Assembly (NCBI GenBank): GCA_965261795.1
Contig: OZ253476.1
Coordinates: forward strand, 2,232,001 to 2,296,000
Direction: 5' to 3'
Origin: CBDCFV01 sp965261795
GTDB lineage: Bacteria; Chloroflexota; Dehalococcoidia; Lucifugimonadales; UBA3495
DNA length: 64,000 nt
This document shows, piece after piece, positions 59,552 through 64,000 of this stretch (its first letter is position 1; each line of letters starts with the position of its first letter). The translations under genes were made by a program, and so were the position numbers. Below the pieces are notes generated by a model. That model ran no database searches and was not told the origin of the DNA. It worked only from the letters and a program-made list of their open reading frames with translations.

Positions 59552-60571
59552 ATGGGTAGTATGGTGAAACCGCCGCGCATACTCCTGGCGCTCTCGGCGC
59601 TATTCGCCGCCGATCATCGAGGCGCAGTAGCACAGGTAGACGGCTTCTGCGTCCGCACGCAACAGGTGCAGACTGCCCTGCTTGCCGCCATCTCCGGCGC
59701 GAGCAACTGTGGGGAGGTAACTCCGGTTCAACTGAGTGCGGTTGTGTCGCTGGACCTCGCTTCAAAGAACATAGCGTCGTTGCAAGCCGGCGACTTCGCC
59801 GGGTTGAGCGGGGTCACCAGCATCGACCTGAGCAGCAACCGGATCAGCACGTTTCCAGCCAGTCTGTTCTCCGAAGCGCCAGCGCTGGAAACGCTCAACC
59901 TGAGCGGCAACCGGATCAACAGTCTCCCGACCGGGCTGTTTACCGGGACCCCGGACCTGGAAGAACTCAATCTAAACGGCAACCAACTCACCGCGTTCCC
60001 GACCGGGCTGTTCGCCAGCGAACCGGAGCTGAAACGGCTCGATCTCAGCAACAACCAGATCAGCAGCCTCCCTGCCGCGCTGTTTACCGAGATCCCGATA
60101 CTGGACCAACTCAATCTGAGCGGCAACCGGTTCACCGCGTTCCCGGGCCTGTTCGCCACATTGCCGGATCTGCGACGGCTCGACCTGAGCGGCAACCGGA
60201 TCAGCGCCCTGGCGAACGGAGCGTTCTCCAGCGCCAGGACGCTGACACACTTGGACCTGTCAGGCAACCCCGGCAGTCCTCTGCGGGTGGCAATTTCCAT
60301 CGTAATAACCAGGTCCAAGGAGTTCAAGGTACTGGCGCCTACCGGAGCGCCGCGCAACATTCCGATGGACATCGGAGTTGAAAACGGGCTTGTGACCTTT
60401 GGGGTGCCTACAATTCCAAGGGCGCATTGGAAAGCGGCTTATTCACCATACAGCGCAACCCCGGTGAGACTGGACACCTCAACATCGGTGCAACGGTCAC
60501 GGGGACATCGGAGGACATTGTCCACAGTGGCTACCAGATTATCGCCCCGCCAAGCCTGGAGATGGAAGTAG
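59552..60571 (+). CDS. N-terminal LRR part of a second giant surface protein
   Basis: A 339-residue frame. The signal peptide is about residues 1-28 (ILLALSALFAADHRGAVA). The cap CVRTQQVQTALLAAISGASNC matches the ICDRT caps of the giant protein at 47-55.7 kb. About eight LRRs of the LDLSSNRI / LNLSGNRI type follow. After DIGVENGLVTFG the frame turns to nonsense: TTTGGGGTGCC at about 60410 lacks one G relative to the frame GAYNSKGALESGLF, which continues at 60427. Confidence 0.78.
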   Translation: MGSMVKPPRILLALSALFAADHRGAVAQVDGFCVRTQQVQTALLAAISGASNCGEVTPVQLSAVVSLDLASKNIASLQAGDFAGLSGVTSIDLSSNRISTFPASLFSEAPALETLNLSGNRINSLPTGLFTGTPDLEELNLNGNQLTAFPTGLFASEPELKRLDLSNNQISSLPAALFTEIPILDQLNLSGNRFTAFPGLFATLPDLRRLDLSGNRISALANGAFSSARTLTHLDLSGNPGSPLRVAISIVITRSKEFKVLAPTGAPRNIPMDIGVENGLVTFGVPTIPRAHWKAAYSPYSATPVRLDTSTSVQRSRGHRRTLSTVATRLSPRQAWRWK

Positions 60572-61422
60572 ACCCAGGGGTTTTCCGGGACAAGAGAGAG
60601 GTCAAAATTCAGGAACTCCAGGGTATCACGGATGGCGGCAATCCGGTAACCCAAGGCAGCGACAAATACACAGTGGTGCTGGACACCGACCCGGGCGGCA
60701 CGGTGACGATCACGCTGGCGATCCTGGACCCACGTGTGGCTACGCTGGAGACGCAACAACTTACCTTCACATCGGCAAACTGGTCTGTACCACAAGATGT
60801 CAACATCACAATCCAGTACGATGACGACAAAGACAATGAGCGTACGACTATCACCCACACCATCAGCGGCTACGGTGAAGTAACGATGCTCAGAGATATG
60901 CCTGTGGAGATACTGGACAATGAACAACCTATCTTCACAGAGGGTGAAACACCAGATGAAACAGAAGGAGTAGCCCGCCGAACGATAGATGAGAACCCTG
61001 CGGCGGGAACGCCCATCGGCCCCGCTGTCAGCGCAACGGACAACGACAATGACGGGGGACCCGATGAACTTCTGTACACGTATTCGCAAACAGGCAGCTC
61101 GGATAGAGAACGTTTCACCATAAATAACCAAAACGGCCAACTGCTCACCAAAGCAGGCGAGATTTACGACTTCGAGACCGAACCCAGATTCCGGATTGGC
61201 ATGTTGGTAAACGATGGCAGAGGCGGCGTCGACTCCATCAACGTCATCATCACACTCACCGACGTAAACGACGCGCCGACGTTCACGGAGGGCGACTCCA
61301 CAACCCGCAGCGTCCCGGAGAACATCGGGGCCGGGGTCAACGTCAACGTCGGCGACCCCGTGACGGCGACGGACCAGGACCGCCCCGAAGACACCCTGGT
61401 CTATTCCATCTCCGAAGCGTAA
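60427..61422 (+). CDS. Beta-domain and cadherin fragment of the second giant surface protein
   Basis: A 331-residue frame that continues the LRR part (KGALESGLFTIQRNPGETG), then a Calx-beta-like strand set (SDKYTVVLDTDPGGTVTITL) and cadherin-type repeats (FEGTET-like TDVNDAPTFTEGDSTTRSVPEN). It ends in YSISEA-TAA (61420-61422). The frame stays open beyond the stop to the window end, so TAA is an in-frame nonsense codon within a cadherin repeat. Confidence 0.72.
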   Translation: MESGLFTIQRNPGETGHLNIGATVTGTSEDIVHSGYQIIAPPSLEMEVDPGVFRDKREVKIQELQGITDGGNPVTQGSDKYTVVLDTDPGGTVTITLAILDPRVATLETQQLTFTSANWSVPQDVNITIQYDDDKDNERTTITHTISGYGEVTMLRDMPVEILDNEQPIFTEGETPDETEGVARRTIDENPAAGTPIGPAVSATDNDNDGGPDELLYTYSQTGSSDRERFTINNQNGQLLTKAGEIYDFETEPRFRIGMLVNDGRGGVDSINVIITLTDVNDAPTFTEGDSTTRSVPENIGAGVNVNVGDPVTATDQDRPEDTLVYSISEA

Positions 61423-64000
61423 ACAGAGGACAACGCCGACCGGGACTCCTTCAAGATAGAACCCAACACCGGTCAACTGACCACCAAGTCCGGCGTGAGC
61501 TACGACCACGAGACCAAGGCGTCCTACTCGATAGTAGTTGAGGTAAGCGACGGAACGGCCGCCGTCACCATCGCGGTGACGGTGGACCTGTCCGGCGTCA
61601 ACGAAGCGCCGACGTTCACGGAGGGGGAGAGCGCCACGCGCAGCCTGCCGGAGAACACGGCGGCGGGCCAGAACGTGGGCGCAGCGGTGTCGGCCACGGA
61701 CCAGGACGGCAACACGCTGATCTACACGCTGACGGGCGATGATGCCGGCTCATTCGACATCGACGATGAGACGGGACAACTGACCACCAAGTCCGGGGTG
61801 AGCTACGACTACGAGGCCAAGGCCAGCTACGCGGTGACGGTGGAGGTGATAGAGGACATTACCGATAATTTCAGCGACACCATCGCGGTGACCATCAATC
61901 TCACCGACGCCAACGACGCGCCGACGTTCAGCGAGGGAGACACCACCACCCGCAGCCTGCCGGAGAACAGCAGGGCCAACGTCAACGTCGGCAACCCCGT
62001 GACGGCGACTGACCAAGACGGCGGGGACACCCTGACCTACACGCTGTCGGGCACGGACACCGAGTCATTCGAGATCAATGCTTCCACGGGCCAACTTACC
62101 ACCAAGCAGGGCGTGAGCTACGACCTGGAGGCCAAGGCGTCCTACTCAGTCATCGTAACGGCAACCGACCCCGACAACGCGACCGATACTATCAACGTGA
62201 CCATCAACCTTACAGACGCCAACGATGCGCCAGTGTTCACAGAAGGAGAAAGCGCCACCCGCAGCCTGGCGGAGAACACGGCGGCAGGCCAGAACGTAGG
62301 CGCGGCGGTATCAGCGACAGACCAAGACAACGACACCCTGACCTACACGCTGGGCGGCGATGACGCCGAGTCATTCGAGATCAATGCTTCCACCGGCCAG
62401 CTGACCACCAAGTCCGACGTGACCTACAACTATGAGGCCAAGGCGGCCTACCCGGTGACCGTAACGGCCACCGACCCCGACAACGCCGCCGACACCATTG
62501 CGGTGACCGTCAACCTGACAGACGTAAACGAACGACCGGACCCGCCAACCAACTTGAGGGCACGACCCACTGCCAACGCAGGAGAAGTATTACTCGAATG
62601 GACTCCTCCAGCAGATAACACGGGCCGGCCGCCAATCACTCAATACGAAGTATGGGTCAGGGAAGCGGAATCAAACGACTGGTCCGACCAGAACGCCCTT
62701 ACAACAGGCAATCCTCCGCCATCAACCCTGACCATCACCAATCTGGAGACAGGCCAGAAGTATGACTTCCAAGTCAGGACCATCAACCATGAGGGTGAAA
62801 GCGAGTGGGCCGAATCAATCGCTTCCGGATACCCCAGGAAACCAGTCGTAACCATAACGGATAAACCAGGAACCGGGAGCTCAATAACCGAGGGCGCTGA
62901 CATAGGATTCCTCATCACTGCCGACCCGTACAACAACGTGCCACTGGAAGTGAGGATAAAGGTCGAGACCACCGGAGAATACGGGATAACAGAGAGGAAC
63001 GAGGACAACCCATGGATAATAACAATTCCCGGCACAGTGCTGGGCTCACCATCAACACCTGATCCCCATGACCCCGGCGCGATCAGGACCGTTGACGACA
63101 AGATTGACGAGGAACACGGTTCCGTCACGTACACCATCATCCCCGCAGACGCCTACGACTTGGGCGAATCCAAATCCTTGACAATTGAGATTGAGGATAA
63201 CGATGACCGCAAAATAGAGGTAGGAGCCATATCAGGCGCAATATCCGAGGACGGCGGAACTGCGACCCACAGCGTCGTACTGAAAAGCGAACCCACGGGC
63301 AACGTGACCGTCACGCCGTCGAGCAGCGACCAGAGCATCGCCGCCGTCTCAGGCGCACTGACCTTCACCCCGTTGAACTGGAACATGGAGCAGTACCTCA
63401 CGGTCACTGGAGTGAACGACGACATCGACAACGACGGCGACAGCCGCACCGCCATCATCACGCATACCGTTGCTGGAGGCGACTACGACAGCGTAACGGC
63501 TGAAAACGTGACCGTAACGGTAACGGACGACGACACCAGAGGCATAACCGCCACTCCAGACAGCAACGTAACCACCGAGGCCGGCGGGACCGTGATGGTC
63601 GGGGTGAAACTGAATTCCCAGCCAACGGCGGCCGTGACCATAAGTGCGCAAAGCAGCAACACGAACGAGGGAACGGTGAGCCCGGTGGAGCTGACCTTCA
63701 CCACCGGCAACTGGAACACCGCCCAGGACGTGACCGTAACTGGTCAGGACGACAGCGTGGACGACGGCGATACAGGCTACGCCATAACGTTCACCGCCGC
63801 CAGCCCCGATCCCCGATACGAGGGGCAACAAGCAAGCGTAGAACTGACCAACACTGACGACGACACCCGAAGCGTGGAAATAACGACCACATCCACCACA
63901 GACCCGCCTACCCTACGGGTCAGCGAGGTGGCCCCTGGAAACACCGCCAGCTACACCGTAGTCCTGACCAGCCAGCCCAGCGACGGGAACGTCACCGTCA
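61423..64000 (+). CDS. Cadherin / FN3 / Calx-beta-like remainder of the second giant surface protein (runs off window)
   Basis: An unbroken frame of 859 codons in the same phase as the fragment before it, with no stop to base 64000. It holds about four cadherin repeats (SFEINASTGQLTTK; LTDANDAPTFSEGD), one FN3 domain near 62530-62830 (PDPPTNLRARPTANAGE...), then at least three Calx-beta or SwmB-like repeats (NVTVTPSSSDQSI; LTFTTGNWNTAQDVTVTGQDD). It has no start or ribosome site of its own. A cell-surface adhesive role is likely from architecture alone. The 3' end lies outside the window. Confidence 0.75.

Overview
The window looks like a chromosome segment of an uncultured, GC-rich bacterium. 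The best guess is Chloroflexota, of the Dehalococcoidia / SAR202 kind. The hints are a DUF951 protein, many SDR, GMC and flavin-dependent oxidoreductases, a UGSC selenoprotein, MMPL transport and very large LRR/cadherin surface proteins. This placement is inference from gene content, not from a marker phylogeny. Proteins are mostly intact from 1 to about 47 kb and strikingly damaged from 47 to 62 kb.

Layout. 1-5.1 kb: the end of an isocitrate-lyase/PEP-mutase family gene, a DUF5671-type membrane protein, an isochorismatase-family hydrolase, and a VWA protein paired with a PaREP1/HEPN-like protein. 5.2-13.5 kb: a de novo pyrimidine operon, pyrR-pyrB-pyrC-carA-X-carB, led by a recognisable PyrR-binding attenuator and terminator; X is a 138-residue unknown placed between carA and carB. 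pyrF with a DUF951 gene lies apart at 20.4-21.5 kb. 13.5-16.6 kb: an ornithine-cyclodeaminase family protein, a BioY biotin transporter, a 7Fe ferredoxin and a LysR regulator. 17.1-20.3 kb: an isolated, overlapping three-gene cassette (PD-(D/E)XK-like nuclease, winged-helix protein, ORC-like AAA+ ATPase). It resembles a defence or mobile-element module and is the best candidate here for an undescribed system.

20.4-47 kb is an accessory catabolic and transport region: SfsA, an EndoIII-like glycosylase, a cupin, three SDRs, an MMPL exporter, an LLM flavin oxidoreductase, a TlpA-like thioredoxin, a CopD-like membrane protein, Trm112, a two-gene UGSC selenoprotein operon with an in-frame UGA, an NHL-repeat protein, a GMC oxidoreductase, a thiolase, an arylmalonate-decarboxylase-like protein, a peptide-type ABC importer lacking local ATPases, and tRNA-Ala(UGC).

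47-64 kb holds two giant secreted LRR/cadherin/FN3/PKD proteins, facing away from each other on opposite strands. Between them are a MarR regulator and a fused double methyltransferase. The giant genes and the methyltransferase are broken by several one-base frameshifts, mostly at G runs, and by in-frame stops. Two nearly identical 215-bp MITE-like elements (28975-29189 and 58922-59136, opposite orientation) each sit inside a palindrome, and several REP-like hairpin families are scattered through the intergenic spaces.
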